A stretch of 64,000 nucleotides of DNA, taken from positions 2,195,669 to 2,259,668 of the forward strand of contig NZ_JACEIC010000002.1 in assembly GCF_013778305.1 (NCBI RefSeq), given 5' to 3'. A program made the position numbers and the translations under genes. The notes beneath the pieces are model-generated. The model saw only the letters and a list, made by a program, of their open reading frames with translations. It was not told the DNA's origin and did not search any database. The stretch comes from Nocardioides agri (GTDB lineage Bacteria; Actinomycetota; Actinomycetes; Propionibacteriales; Nocardioidaceae). This document shows, in pieces, positions 44,559-53,734 of the stretch; the first letter of the stretch is position 1, and each line of letters opens with the position of its first letter.

Positions 44559-47168
44559 TCAGAGCAGGTTCATCGCCCGCGCGGCGGCGAGGGCCGCGCT
44601 GCGCCGGTTGACGGAGAGCTTCGCGTAGAGGCTCGACACGTGGGTCTTGACGGTGTTCTCCGAGACGAAGAGGTTGGCCGCGATGTCGGCGTACGTCGAC
44701 CCGCGGGCCAGCTCGTGCAGCACGTCGCGCTCGCGGGGGCTCAGCGTCGGACGGATCGTCGTGGCCGGCTCGCCCTCGCGCTCGCGCGGCGATGCGGTGG
44801 AGGGTCCGAAGAACGCCGTGATGCCGGCGAGCCCGGCGATGTCGGCCAGCACCTCCGAGAGCCACGGGTCGGTGTGGCCGGCCAGCAGCCGCTGCACCAG
44901 GTCGGGCACCGGCGTCCCGTGCCGGCACCAGCCGAGGAACGCCACTGCGTTGCGGCGTACCGCCGTCTCGAGGGAGGCCTCCTGCAGCAGCGCCAGTGCC
45001 CGGTCGCGCTCGCCGAGCGCGTCGGCGAGCTGGGCCTGCGCCACCAGGGCGATCGCCCGGACGGCCGGCTGCGACCGGACCGGAGCCTGCGCGGCCTCGC
45101 CCAGGTGGCGCAGCGCCGCCCGTCGGTCTCCGAGGAAGTCGGCGCGCAGACCGCGCACCAGCGCGGCCTCCGCGCGGGCGTCGAGCTCGGCCAGCTGGTC
45201 GTGGATCCGCGCCAGCAGGGGCGCGTCGCCGCTCAGGCCGGCGAGGAAGGCCCGTTCGAGCAACAGGCCGACCGCGAGGTGGACCGGCAGCGGAGGGGTC
45301 TCCAGCGGCACCTCGAGCGCCAGCTCGGCACCGGCCACGGACCCGTGGGCGAGCTCCAGCCGCGAGCGGCGGGTGCGGATCCAGAACCTGGTCGCGAGGT
45401 CGGAGGGGTGGGCCGGCACCGGGTCGTGGGCGATCTCGGCGATCCCGCGGCGCAGCGGCACGCTGTTGAGCTGGGAGAGCTGGCGGACCAGGCGGGCTCG
45501 TCCCACCGAGTAGTCCGCGTCGAGGCCGCGAGCCTCCACCTGGGCGAGCACCTCCTCGGCGACCTCGATCGCCGCGCTCTCGCGGCCGCGCATGTACTCG
45601 GTGAAGGCGAGGTGGGACAGGGCGACGACGCCGAGCAGCGGCAGGTCGTGGCTCTGGCTGAGGCGGACCGCGGCCGAGAGGTGCTCCTCGGCCGCCTCGA
45701 GGTCGCCGGTCCAGTTCTGGGTGATCGCGATCTCGCACAGCAGCATCGGCAGCGATGCGGGTGCCTGGGAGGCCGCGTCCGCGGCGACCCGCTCACCGTG
45801 CTCGATGGCGAGTGCGGTCGGCTCGAGCCCGAGCCGCGAGCGCATCAGCCGGGCGGTGGCCAGGTGGAGCACGGAGTCGGGGGTGTTCGGCTGCGGCTCG
45901 TGCAGGATCCGGTCGAGCCACTGCGCGGCGGTGGTGATGTCACCGCGGAACCACCGCTCCATCGCGAGCGTGAACCACGTCCCCGGGTTGACCTCGACGG
46001 CCGACGGGTGGGCGGCGGCGAAGCCCTGGATGGCGTCCCGGTGGTCGCGCAGCAGCAGCGTCGGTCCCTCGTCGGCGAGGAGAGCGGCCGCCGCGGCGTG
46101 CTCGCCGACGGCCGCGAGCCGCGGGAGCGCCCGCTCCGTCGCGCCGCGGCCGACGTCGAGCCGCACGGCCCGCTGGACCGTGGCCGCCGCGCGGATCACG
46201 TCGACCCCACCGGAGGAGATCCGCCGGCGGACGACCTCGGTGAGCAGCGGGTGGATGACGTAGCGCTCGCCGGCCTCGGCCGGCGACGCCACGAGCTCGT
46301 CGGAGTCGTGGGCCGCGACCCGGGTGACCAGCAGCCCCGTGGCCTCCAGGTCGGCGAGGATCGCGCCGGCCTCGTTGTCGTGGGAGAGGTGCGCCGCGAT
46401 CTCGGACGTGACGACCGGCTCGTTGGCGACGCAGAGCAGCAGGTGCCGCTCGCGCGGACGCAGGGTGGCGAACACGTCGCTGGCCACGCGGTCGGCGACC
46501 GAGGGGCCGCCGGCGGCGTACCGCAGCGCGCTGTCGACGGGGTCAGGGGTCGCCCCGACCGCACGGGCCGTCAGCACCACCGCGGCGCACCAGCCCTGGG
46601 TGCGGCCGGCGATCGCCCGGGCGACCTCGGGGGCGTCGGTGCGGGCGTGCGCGGCGACCAGGGCCCCGGTCTCGGCCTCGTCGAGCCGCAGCAGCTCGCC
46701 GCGCAGCATCGTCAGGTGACCGAGGAGCTCGGGCGCGAGCCGGGTGAACGGCAGGTCCCACCGGGAGGCGAGCAGCACGCGGAAGGACTCGGGGTCGGTG
46801 TCGAGGAGCGCGTCGAGCGCCCGGACGGTCGGAAGCGGCAGCCGGTGGGCGTCGTCGACGACGACGAGCGCCGGCCGGTCGGCCACCGTCCGGCGCAGCA
46901 GCGGCAGCAGCCGGTCGGCGTCCCAGCCGGCGTCGGCGGTCACCCAGGTCGCGTCGGCGGCGCGGCCGCTGCGCCGCAGCCAGCCGGCGATGCCGAGCGT
47001 CTTGCCCGAGCCGCCGGGGCCGATGAGCAGGGTGACGGCCGACTCGGTGGCCTCGTCCAGGTGCTCCCAGAGTCGACGGCGCGGGACGTAGGCGCGTGGC
47101 AACGCAGGAAGGCGTCCGGCCAGTGCCGCGCTGGTGCGCGGCCGGTGCCGTGCGGCTGCGCCAGCCAT
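44559..47168 (-). CDS. LAL-type LuxR family regulator (copy 1)
   Basis: This 869-aa MalT-like ATP-dependent transcription regulator has Walker A GPGGSGKT (residues 50-57), Walker B-like ALVVVDDAH, a long helical TPR-like middle region and a C-terminal LuxR HTH (LSPRERDVLHELARG, ADIAANLFVSENTVKTHVSSLY). It starts at ATG 47168 with GGAGAGAAG upstream. Its own promoter region carries the palindrome (47250-47276), so it may be autoregulated. It is paralogous to the next gene, with the same domain order and similar HTH. Confidence 0.9.
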   Translation of the reverse strand: MAGAAARHRPRTSAALAGRLPALPRAYVPRRRLWEHLDEATESAVTLLIGPGGSGKTLGIAGWLRRSGRAADATWVTADAGWDADRLLPLLRRTVADRPALVVVDDAHRLPLPTVRALDALLDTDPESFRVLLASRWDLPFTRLAPELLGHLTMLRGELLRLDEAETGALVAAHARTDAPEVARAIAGRTQGWCAAVVLTARAVGATPDPVDSALRYAAGGPSVADRVASDVFATLRPRERHLLLCVANEPVVTSEIAAHLSHDNEAGAILADLEATGLLVTRVAAHDSDELVASPAEAGERYVIHPLLTEVVRRRISSGGVDVIRAAATVQRAVRLDVGRGATERALPRLAAVGEHAAAAALLADEGPTLLLRDHRDAIQGFAAAHPSAVEVNPGTWFTLAMERWFRGDITTAAQWLDRILHEPQPNTPDSVLHLATARLMRSRLGLEPTALAIEHGERVAADAASQAPASLPMLLCEIAITQNWTGDLEAAEEHLSAAVRLSQSHDLPLLGVVALSHLAFTEYMRGRESAAIEVAEEVLAQVEARGLDADYSVGRARLVRQLSQLNSVPLRRGIAEIAHDPVPAHPSDLATRFWIRTRRSRLELAHGSVAGAELALEVPLETPPLPVHLAVGLLLERAFLAGLSGDAPLLARIHDQLAELDARAEAALVRGLRADFLGDRRAALRHLGEAAQAPVRSQPAVRAIALVAQAQLADALGERDRALALLQEASLETAVRRNAVAFLGWCRHGTPVPDLVQRLLAGHTDPWLSEVLADIAGLAGITAFFGPSTASPREREGEPATTIRPTLSPRERDVLHELARGSTYADIAANLFVSENTVKTHVSSLYAKLSVNRRSAALAAARAMNLL

Positions 47169-47249
47169 GGGTCTTCTCTCCGATGGCGAGCGAGCACGGG
47201 TTCGACCCGCTCTTTACGGTCACCCTAGGGTCGGAATGGGCCATCAGTG

Positions 47250-47276
47250 TCACCCACCCGGGTGAAGTCCGGGTGA
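47250..47276. promoter_or_regulatory. Shared palindrome site 5 (LAL copy 1), three half-sites
   Basis: TCACCCA-CC-CGGGTGA (47250-47265) is followed by another CGGGTGA 11 bp further on (47270-47276). A TAGGGT -10 on the minus strand (47227-47222) begins about 31 bp from the palindrome centre, and the gene starts 90 bp away. Confidence 0.6.
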
Positions 47277-47322
47277 ACTTTCTCGAGCGCGGAACTCGAC
47301 GGAAAAGGTCCGTATTCGGCTA

Positions 47323-49938
47323 TCAGAGCAGGCCGTGCGTGCGGGCGACCCGCAACGCGTCGACCCGGCGATCGACGTCGAGCTTGCGGTAGATCGAGGC
47401 GAGGTGGGTCTTGACGGTGTTCTCGCTGACGAACAGCGCGCGGGCCAGATCGGCGTTGCCCCCGCCGAGCGCCAGCTGCTGGAGCACCTCGAGCTCGCGG
47501 GCGGTCAGCACGAACCGGGTCTGGCCGGACGCGTCCCGGCCCCGCCCGACGTCGGGGTAGCGCAGCGGCAGGCGGGCCATCGCCTCGACGGCGGTGGCCG
47601 CGAACGGGTGTGCTTCGGGCCGGGCGGCCTCGGCGACGAAGAGGTCGGCGAACGACGGGCTGAGCATCCGACCGATCGACAGGATCCACAGGAGTCGCTG
47701 GGGTGCCGCCCGGGTGAGCAGGTCGGGCACCAGGTCCCGGGCGGTCTCGACCGAGCTGGGGGTGCCCATCCGCTGGAGCATCGCGACGTGGCAGACGGCG
47801 GCCGGGAGCGCGACCGACGCCGGAGCATGGACCGTGGCGAGGACCAGGTCCGCCAGCTCACGCGTGGCCCGCTGCTCGTCGCCCGCCAGGGCGGCCTGCA
47901 CGGCCTCGGAGAGGCGGACCTCCGACTCCAGGCCGAGGTCGCGCATGGAGTCGGCGAGTCCGGTGACCATCCCCAGGTCGCCCATCGTGACGGCGATCGG
48001 CAGCCGGACCAGGCGGTCGACGCGGGCGATGTGGCGGGGCAGCAGCTCCGGGACCTCGCCGCGCCCGTCGAGCAGCCGGCGCGCCGCCTCGGCGTTCCCG
48101 GTCGCCGTCAGGACGCACGCCTGCAGCAGCCGGCCGAACGCGCGCAGCAGCGGGTCGCGCAGCCCGTGGGGGGTGGCCTCGAACGCGTCGACCGCCGCCT
48201 CGGCCTCGTCCAGCCGCAGCTCCATCAGCAGACCCCAGCCGCGCGCCAGGTGCGCGCGCGCCGTCGCCTTGCCGGCACCGCCCGAGCCGGGGACGTGGAC
48301 GCGCATGGCGCGCTCGGCCGACTCGACAGCGTTCTGGTAGCCGCCCGTCACCATCTCGAGCACAGCGCGCTGGGCGAGCGCGCCGCGGGTGAGGACGGGG
48401 TGGTCGACCTGCTCGGCGTACATGATCACGTCCTGGACGTGCACCCCTGCGAGCGCCACCTGACCGAGCCAGATCTCGAACGCCGACAGCTCGAGGCTCA
48501 GCCAGGCCGCCGCCGTCGGTGACATGCCGGCCAGGTCGTGGGCGCTGACCTCCTCGTCGTGGCGGCAACCGAGGACCCGCGCGGCGCGCTCCAGCGCCGG
48601 CACCGACTCCCGCCACCCGTAGCGGGCCTGCCACAGCTCCAGCATCGCGAGGAGTGCCTCGCCGTCGCGCGACAGCGGGACGGCGGGCCCGCGGCCGTCG
48701 GCGGCGAGGGCGCGGTCCGCGGTGGCCTTCGCCGCGTCGACCCGGCCGCGCAGGCGCAGGAGTGTTGCGCGCAGCACCATCAGCTCCAGGTGCTGGGTGC
48801 GGACGTCGATCGGGATGGCCGCGACGGCCTCCTCGACGGCGGCGATGCGCTGCGTGCTCAGCAGCTCGGCCGCGAACGCCCGGAGCACCCGCAGCTGGAC
48901 ATCGATGTCGCCGGTGAGCCCCGCGTGACGGAGCGCGCGCTCGGCGTCCCGGGCCTCGACGTAGGCGTCGGTCGCGCGGTGGTGGGCCTCGACGACCAGC
49001 GGCCGGTCCGGACCGTCCGGGCCCGTCCGCTGCCGCAGCAGGTGGAGGAGCAGTGGGTGGTAGCGCCAGGTGGCGGCGCCGCTGTCGGGGTCGTGGCCGG
49101 TGGTGATGAAGACGCCGGTCGCCCGCTCGAGGTGGGCCTGGGCGTCAGGCACGCCGGAGAGCAGGGCCGCCTCGTCGGCGCGCACGGCGTCGAGGTGGCA
49201 GGTGGTGAGCAGCACGCGCCACAGCTCCGGAGGCCAGCGGACGGCCACCTCGCGCTCGAGGTAGTCGACGATCTGCGGTCGGGTGGCGGTGAGAGCCGCG
49301 CGTGCGGCCAGGTCGTCGGGCGACCCCGCGACGGCCCGGGCGCCGAGGACCAGCGCCGCAGCCCAGCCGTCCGCCTCGTCGAGCAGCGCGGCCCCGACGT
49401 CGGGATCGGTGTCGACGAGGTGGGGGCGGACGAGCTCCCACGCCCCGTCCTCGTCGAGACGGAGGTCGGTCGCGCGCAGCTGGGTCGCCCGACCGGCGAG
49501 GGTGAGGGCCGTCGGCACCAGACCGGGGTCGCCCCGGCCCATCAGCAGCAGCCGCACGGACTCCGGGTCGGTGGCCAGGATCTCGGAGATGGACCTCGCG
49601 GTCAGCGGCGCGAGCTGGTGGATCTCGTCGACCACGACGACGGCGGGTCCGTCCGGCTGCTCCGGGCACCGCATCGCCTCGAGGACGGCGAGCACGTGGT
49701 CGTCGTGGTCGCCGCGGACCCACGCGACCTTCAGTGTCGGGTCGGCGCTCGTCGCCCGCTGGACCCAGGCGGCGGCGGCGGCCGTCTTGCCGGTGCCGGC
49801 GTGCGCGACCAGCAGTGTCGCCGGCAGGGTCGGGACGGCGTCGAGCGCGTCGTCGATGCGCGGGCGGGGGACGTACGGCGCGGGTGGCGTGGGCGCTCTG
49901 GTGGCCACCGAGCGCTCGCTGTCCCCTGGCCGCATCAC
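47323..49938 (-). CDS. LAL-type LuxR family regulator (copy 2)
   Basis: This 871-aa protein has the same layout as copy 1: Walker A AHAGTGKT (45-52), Walker B PAVVVVDEIHQL, helical repeat middle and C-terminal HTH (LTARELEVLQQLALG, ADLARALFVSENTVKTHLASIYRKL). GTG 49938 is followed at once by ATG 49935; GGGAGG is 8 nt from the GTG. No palindrome is seen before this gene. With copy 1 it forms a tandem pair in the middle of the palindrome-marked cluster, so either may be the cluster regulator. Confidence 0.9.
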   Translation of the reverse strand: MMRPGDSERSVATRAPTPPAPYVPRPRIDDALDAVPTLPATLLVAHAGTGKTAAAAAWVQRATSADPTLKVAWVRGDHDDHVLAVLEAMRCPEQPDGPAVVVVDEIHQLAPLTARSISEILATDPESVRLLLMGRGDPGLVPTALTLAGRATQLRATDLRLDEDGAWELVRPHLVDTDPDVGAALLDEADGWAAALVLGARAVAGSPDDLAARAALTATRPQIVDYLEREVAVRWPPELWRVLLTTCHLDAVRADEAALLSGVPDAQAHLERATGVFITTGHDPDSGAATWRYHPLLLHLLRQRTGPDGPDRPLVVEAHHRATDAYVEARDAERALRHAGLTGDIDVQLRVLRAFAAELLSTQRIAAVEEAVAAIPIDVRTQHLELMVLRATLLRLRGRVDAAKATADRALAADGRGPAVPLSRDGEALLAMLELWQARYGWRESVPALERAARVLGCRHDEEVSAHDLAGMSPTAAAWLSLELSAFEIWLGQVALAGVHVQDVIMYAEQVDHPVLTRGALAQRAVLEMVTGGYQNAVESAERAMRVHVPGSGGAGKATARAHLARGWGLLMELRLDEAEAAVDAFEATPHGLRDPLLRAFGRLLQACVLTATGNAEAARRLLDGRGEVPELLPRHIARVDRLVRLPIAVTMGDLGMVTGLADSMRDLGLESEVRLSEAVQAALAGDEQRATRELADLVLATVHAPASVALPAAVCHVAMLQRMGTPSSVETARDLVPDLLTRAAPQRLLWILSIGRMLSPSFADLFVAEAARPEAHPFAATAVEAMARLPLRYPDVGRGRDASGQTRFVLTARELEVLQQLALGGGNADLARALFVSENTVKTHLASIYRKLDVDRRVDALRVARTHGLL

Positions 49939-50038
49939 TGTTACATCCTCCCTGTCCCGTCAGCATTCCAGCACGGATCGCGCCGCTGCACCGGCCGTCC
50001 GCCGACACGCCGGTGGGCGGACGGTTCGCGAGGCAGCC

Positions 50039-50545
50039 TCACCGACCGAAGACCTCGCGCAGCGCGGCCAGGTGGGCGTCGGCGAGATCGGCGACGATGA
50101 GCTCGGCCCGCGGGACGTCGGCGACTGCGGCGTGGACCCGGTCCACGGCCGCTCGGGAGCTCAGCACCACCAGGGCGGAGCTGCCCGGCGTGACCTGGTC
50201 GCGGACCCGGTTGATGAAGCGGTCGTCGATGCCGATGTCCGCGAGCGAGCCCGCCACGGCACCCCCGGCCGCACCGACCGCGGCGCCGAGCAGCGGCACG
50301 AAGAACACCAGGCCGAAGAGCAGCGCCCAGAAGCCCTCGTCGAGGGCGCCGGTGAGCGCCGGCGCGGCCACCTGCCAGGTCCGCGGCCTGCGCTCCTTGG
50401 CGTCCCACTCCACGACGGCCGCGTCGTGCAGCGCGACGGTCTGGTCGTCCTGGAAGTCCGGATCGCCGGCCAGGTCGTCGAGGAGCTGTGCGGCGCGCGC
50501 TGCACCGGCGGGCGTGTCGAACCGCCAGACGGTGAGCGAGGGCAT
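50039..50545 (-). CDS. DUF1269 family membrane protein
   Basis: This 168-aa protein matches DUF1269: N-terminal ferredoxin-like segment (LTVWRFDTPAGAARAAQLLDDL), DAAVVEWD, then a Gly/Ala-rich hairpin of two helices (GFWALLFGLVFFVPLLGAAVG, AAGGAVAGSLADIGIDDRFI) and LVVLSSRAAVDRV. The family is widespread near stress and universal-stress genes; its function is unknown. ATG 50545 is the best start. It is divergent from the 66-aa gene across the palindrome at 50580-50596. Confidence 0.78.
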   Translation of the reverse strand: MPSLTVWRFDTPAGAARAAQLLDDLAGDPDFQDDQTVALHDAAVVEWDAKERRPRTWQVAAPALTGALDEGFWALLFGLVFFVPLLGAAVGAAGGAVAGSLADIGIDDRFINRVRDQVTPGSSALVVLSSRAAVDRVHAAVADVPRAELIVADLADAHLAALREVFGR

Positions 50546-50579
50546 GGGGCGAGCGTGGCCGCACGTGCCGGTGACGACC

Positions 50580-50596
50580 TCACCCGTTCCTCGTGA
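50580..50596. promoter_or_regulatory. Shared palindrome site 6 (DUF1269 / 66-aa gene)
   Basis: TCACCCG-TTC-CTCGTGA has a perfect left arm and two mismatches in the right arm. CACGCT on the minus strand begins 31 bp from the centre (50557), before the DUF1269 gene. Confidence 0.4.
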
Positions 50597-50762
50597 ACCT
50601 GTCCCGCCGGGCCCGGCCGGTGCCTGGCGGGCGGACCGTCTCCCCCTTTTCCGGTGAGGCGGACGCCGGGGGCGCCGCTTACGGTCGAGACCGGAGCCGG
50701 GGTGTGGGACAAGGACATCGCCGGTTCCGCCCACCCCTTCCCCGGGAGCATGCAGGCGACCC

Positions 50763-50963
50763 ATGACCAGGATGTTGATCCGCGTCGACGCGGAGCTCAG
50801 TGACGAGCTCAGCGGTGCCTTTCCGCACCTCGTCGCACGCAAGCAGCCCGCCACCACGACGCTCACGGGTGAGATGACGGACCAGGCCGAGCTCCAGGGC
50901 GTGCTGAACCTGCTGAACTCGCTGGGCATCAACGTCGTCGAGGTCGTGACCATCCCCGACTGA
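50763..50963 (+). CDS. Small conserved-looking protein, unknown
   Basis: This 66-aa soluble protein starts MTRMLIRVDAELSDELSGAF and ends LNLLNSLGINVVEVVTIPD. Its beta-alpha-alpha-beta pattern resembles a half ferredoxin-like fold. I cannot name a family. It stands alone between divergent DUF1269 and convergent AI-2E genes. A TACGGT hexamer at 50680-50685 is a possible -10. Confidence 0.6.
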   Translation: MTRMLIRVDAELSDELSGAFPHLVARKQPATTTLTGEMTDQAELQGVLNLLNSLGINVVEVVTIPD

Positions 50964-51000
50964 CCCGTCTGTCAGGGGCCGGCCGGGCCACCCGCGCGGC

Positions 51001-52068
51001 TCAGGCCGGGGAGTCCTCGGGCTCGTCCTTGTTGGAGATCAGCGGTCGCACCCAGCGCGTCGTCGGGTCGGCGTCGACCAGCACCGCCTTCGTGAACAGC
51101 GTGAGAGGGATGGCGAGCAGCGCGCCGAGCGGCCCGATCACCCAGGTCCAGAAGACCAGCGAGAAGAAGCTCAGGGTGGTGGACAGCCCGACCGCGTCGC
51201 CGACGACCTTCGGCTGGATCACCGACTGGATGACGACGTTGAGCACGCAGTAGACGGCGATCACCGCGAGCATCAGGCTCGGGCCACCCTCGAGCAGCGC
51301 CAGGATGGCCGGCGGGATCAGCCCGATGATGAAGCCGATGTTGGGGATGTAGTTGGTGATGAAGGCCAGCAGACCCCAGAGCAGCGGCAGCGGCACCCCG
51401 AGCAGGGCGAGCGCGATCGAGTCAAGGACGGCGACGATCAGGCCGAAGACCGTGGACACGCCGAGGTAGCGGCGGGTGCCGTGCGCGAAGTCGTCGATCG
51501 AGTCGACGATCGCCGGCTTGTAGCCGCGCGCCCGCTCGAGCTGGCGCGGGAACGAGCTGCCGTCGACGGTCATGAACAGCACCAGCGCGAAGATGAAGAA
51601 CAGGTTCGAGACCAGCCCCAGCAGCTCGCCCAGCAGGTCGGCGATGAAGCCGCCGAGCTGGCCGAGGTCGAACGACGACGCGACGGCGTCGATCTGTTTC
51701 TGGTCCACCCCGGCGTCGCTCAACCACGCGACGGCGTCGTCCACTCGCTTGTGGAACTCGTCGGTGTACTCCGGCAGGAGGGCCGCGAACCTGGCCGCTG
51801 AGACGACCAGCGCCAGCGCCAGCAGCACGATGCCCAGGTAGACCGTCGCGATGCAGACCGCTGACGACGCCCAGGACGGCATCCACCGGTTCAGCCAGCG
51901 ACGCAGGGGATGGGCCAGCACGGTCAGGATCAGGGCGAAGAACGCCGGCGCGAGGATGTCGGCGGCCGCCCTCATCCCGGCGATGACCACGACGGCCGCG
52001 GCGAGCCCGACGAGGAGGAGGACGCCGCGCGGCAGCCCCGGGCGGGTCTGGTCGCTGGTCGTCGACAC
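51001..52068 (-). CDS. AI-2E family transporter (PF01594 type)
   Basis: This 355-aa protein has the AI-2E/PerM topology of about eight helices with a soluble insert. Conserved pieces are ILAPAFFALILTVLAHPLRRWL, the region around PLPLLWGLLAFITNYIPNIG, IGLIPPAILALLEGG, VIQPKVVGDAVGLS and WVIGPLGALLAIPLT. Members export diverse compounds or Na+(Li+)/H+, so the substrate is open. It is divergent from cardiolipin synthase, sharing the palindrome at 52133-52149. Confidence 0.85.
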   Translation of the reverse strand: MSTTSDQTRPGLPRGVLLLVGLAAAVVVIAGMRAAADILAPAFFALILTVLAHPLRRWLNRWMPSWASSAVCIATVYLGIVLLALALVVSAARFAALLPEYTDEFHKRVDDAVAWLSDAGVDQKQIDAVASSFDLGQLGGFIADLLGELLGLVSNLFFIFALVLFMTVDGSSFPRQLERARGYKPAIVDSIDDFAHGTRRYLGVSTVFGLIVAVLDSIALALLGVPLPLLWGLLAFITNYIPNIGFIIGLIPPAILALLEGGPSLMLAVIAVYCVLNVVIQSVIQPKVVGDAVGLSTTLSFFSLVFWTWVIGPLGALLAIPLTLFTKAVLVDADPTTRWVRPLISNKDEPEDSPA

Positions 52069-52132
52069 GTCGAGCTCCTCGGGTCCGTGGGCTGTGCCGC
52101 CCCATCGTGGTCGAGCCGCGGTGGGGGTCGGC

Positions 52133-52149
52133 TCACCCGAGTTGGGTGA
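52133..52149. promoter_or_regulatory. Shared palindrome site 7 (AI-2E / cardiolipin synthase)
   Basis: TCACCCG-AGT-TGGGTGA has one mismatch, at the innermost base of the right arm. TACTGT (52172-52177) begins 31 bp from the centre for cardiolipin synthase, and CACGAT (52109-52104, minus) 32 bp from it for the transporter. Confidence 0.55.
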
Positions 52150-52227
52150 CCTCCGCAGGTTCGCCGATCCCTACTGTGGACCCGCTACGCGCCGTTGGGG
52201 CCGCGACCCACCGAGAGTGAGGCGGGG

Positions 52228-53718
52228 ATGACCGGGATGCTCTCTTCTCCTGGCGCGGTGTGGAGCGCGATCGTCGTGGCGCTCAACCTCGCGATCGTCC
52301 TGTGCGCCCTGCTCGTGCTGCCGGGCGGGCGCCGACCGCAGACCGCGATGGCATGGCTGATCCTGATCCTGGCGCTGCCGTTCCTGGGCTTCGTGCTCTT
52401 CCTCCTCTTCGGCCGGACGACCGTCGGCAAGAAGCGGCGCGAGCTCCAGGTGCAGGTCAACGAGGCGATCCTCGCCGCGGCCCCGCTCTCACACCTCGCC
52501 GAGGACGACGACCGGCCGCCGCTGCCGCCGCTCGTCGAGGGCTTCACCAAGCTCAACCGCAACCTCGGCGTGCTCCCGATGACCCACGGCAACTCCGTGG
52601 AGCTGATCGACGACTACAACGGCTGTGTCGCCGCGATGGCACAGGAGGTCGCGACCGCGGAGCGGTTCGTGAACGTGCAGTTCTACATCTCGGCGTGGGA
52701 CGAGGTGACCTCGCCCTTCTTCGAGGAGGTGGTGCGGGCGGTCCAGCGCGGCGTCGAGGTCCGCTTCCTCTTCGACCACATCGGCTCGAAGGGCATCCCG
52801 GTCTACAAGGAGATGCTCGCGAAGCTCGAGGGCACCGGGATCCGGTGGGCGCCGATGCTGCCGATCCGGCCCCTGAAGGGCGAGTTCCGGCGACCGGACC
52901 TGCGCAACCACCGCAAGATCCTCGTCGTTGACGGCCGGGTGGCGTTCAGCGGCTCGCAGAACCTGATCGAGGCCTGCTACGACAAGCCGAAGAACCAGAA
53001 GCTCGGCCGCGCCTGGGTGGAGCTGATGGCCCGGATCGAGGGCCCCGCCGTCCAGGAGCTCAACATCGTCTTCGCGACCGACTGGTTCACCGAGACCGGT
53101 GAGAGCCTGGAGCACCAGGTCGCCGAGGTTCCGAGCGCGCCGACGTCGCGGCCCGGGGCGGTCGCCGACGTCGGCGTGCAGGTGGTGCCCAGCGGTCCCG
53201 GCTTCGTCACCGAGAACAACCTGCGCCTCTTCAACAGCATCCTCTACTCGGCCGAGCGGACGCTCTCGGTGACGAGTCCCTACTTCGTGCCCGACGACTC
53301 GCTGCTCTACGCGATCACCACCGCAGCGCAGCGCGGGGTCGACGTCGAGCTCTTCGTCGGGGCGACGGCCGACCAGTTCATGGTCGCCCACGCGCAGCGC
53401 TCCTACTACGAGGCGCTGCTCGAGGCCGGGGTGCGCATCTGGCTCTACCCCGAGCCGTTCGTGCTGCACGCCAAGCACTTCAGCGTCGACGACCGGGTCG
53501 CGGTCGTCGGGTCCAGCAACATGGACATGCGGTCCTTCGCCCTCAACTACGAGGTCGTGATGATGATGACCGGCGCCGACATCGTCGCCCGGCTGGGGCG
53601 GGTCCAGGACACCTACCGCTCCCTGTCGACCGAGCTCACCCTCGACGAGTGGCGGCAGCGCACCCGCGGCCAGCGCTACGTCGACAACCTGATGCGCCTC
53701 ACCGCCACGATCCAGTAG
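52228..53718 (+). CDS. cls: Cardiolipin synthase (phospholipase D family)
   Basis: This 496-aa enzyme condenses phosphatidylglycerol to cardiolipin in the membrane. It has two N-terminal helices (with GRRPQTAMAWLILILALPFLG and FGRTTVGKKRR), then two PLD domains with HKD motifs: NHRKILVVDGRVAFSGSQN and HAKHFSVDDRVAVVGSSNMD. ATG 52228 has GAGG upstream; a TTG at 52195 would only add a non-conserved extension. The gene lies 87 bp from a shared palindrome. Confidence 0.92.
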   Translation: MTGMLSSPGAVWSAIVVALNLAIVLCALLVLPGGRRPQTAMAWLILILALPFLGFVLFLLFGRTTVGKKRRELQVQVNEAILAAAPLSHLAEDDDRPPLPPLVEGFTKLNRNLGVLPMTHGNSVELIDDYNGCVAAMAQEVATAERFVNVQFYISAWDEVTSPFFEEVVRAVQRGVEVRFLFDHIGSKGIPVYKEMLAKLEGTGIRWAPMLPIRPLKGEFRRPDLRNHRKILVVDGRVAFSGSQNLIEACYDKPKNQKLGRAWVELMARIEGPAVQELNIVFATDWFTETGESLEHQVAEVPSAPTSRPGAVADVGVQVVPSGPGFVTENNLRLFNSILYSAERTLSVTSPYFVPDDSLLYAITTAAQRGVDVELFVGATADQFMVAHAQRSYYEALLEAGVRIWLYPEPFVLHAKHFSVDDRVAVVGSSNMDMRSFALNYEVVMMMTGADIVARLGRVQDTYRSLSTELTLDEWRQRTRGQRYVDNLMRLTATIQ

Positions 53719-53734
53719 CCCCGATACTTGACCC

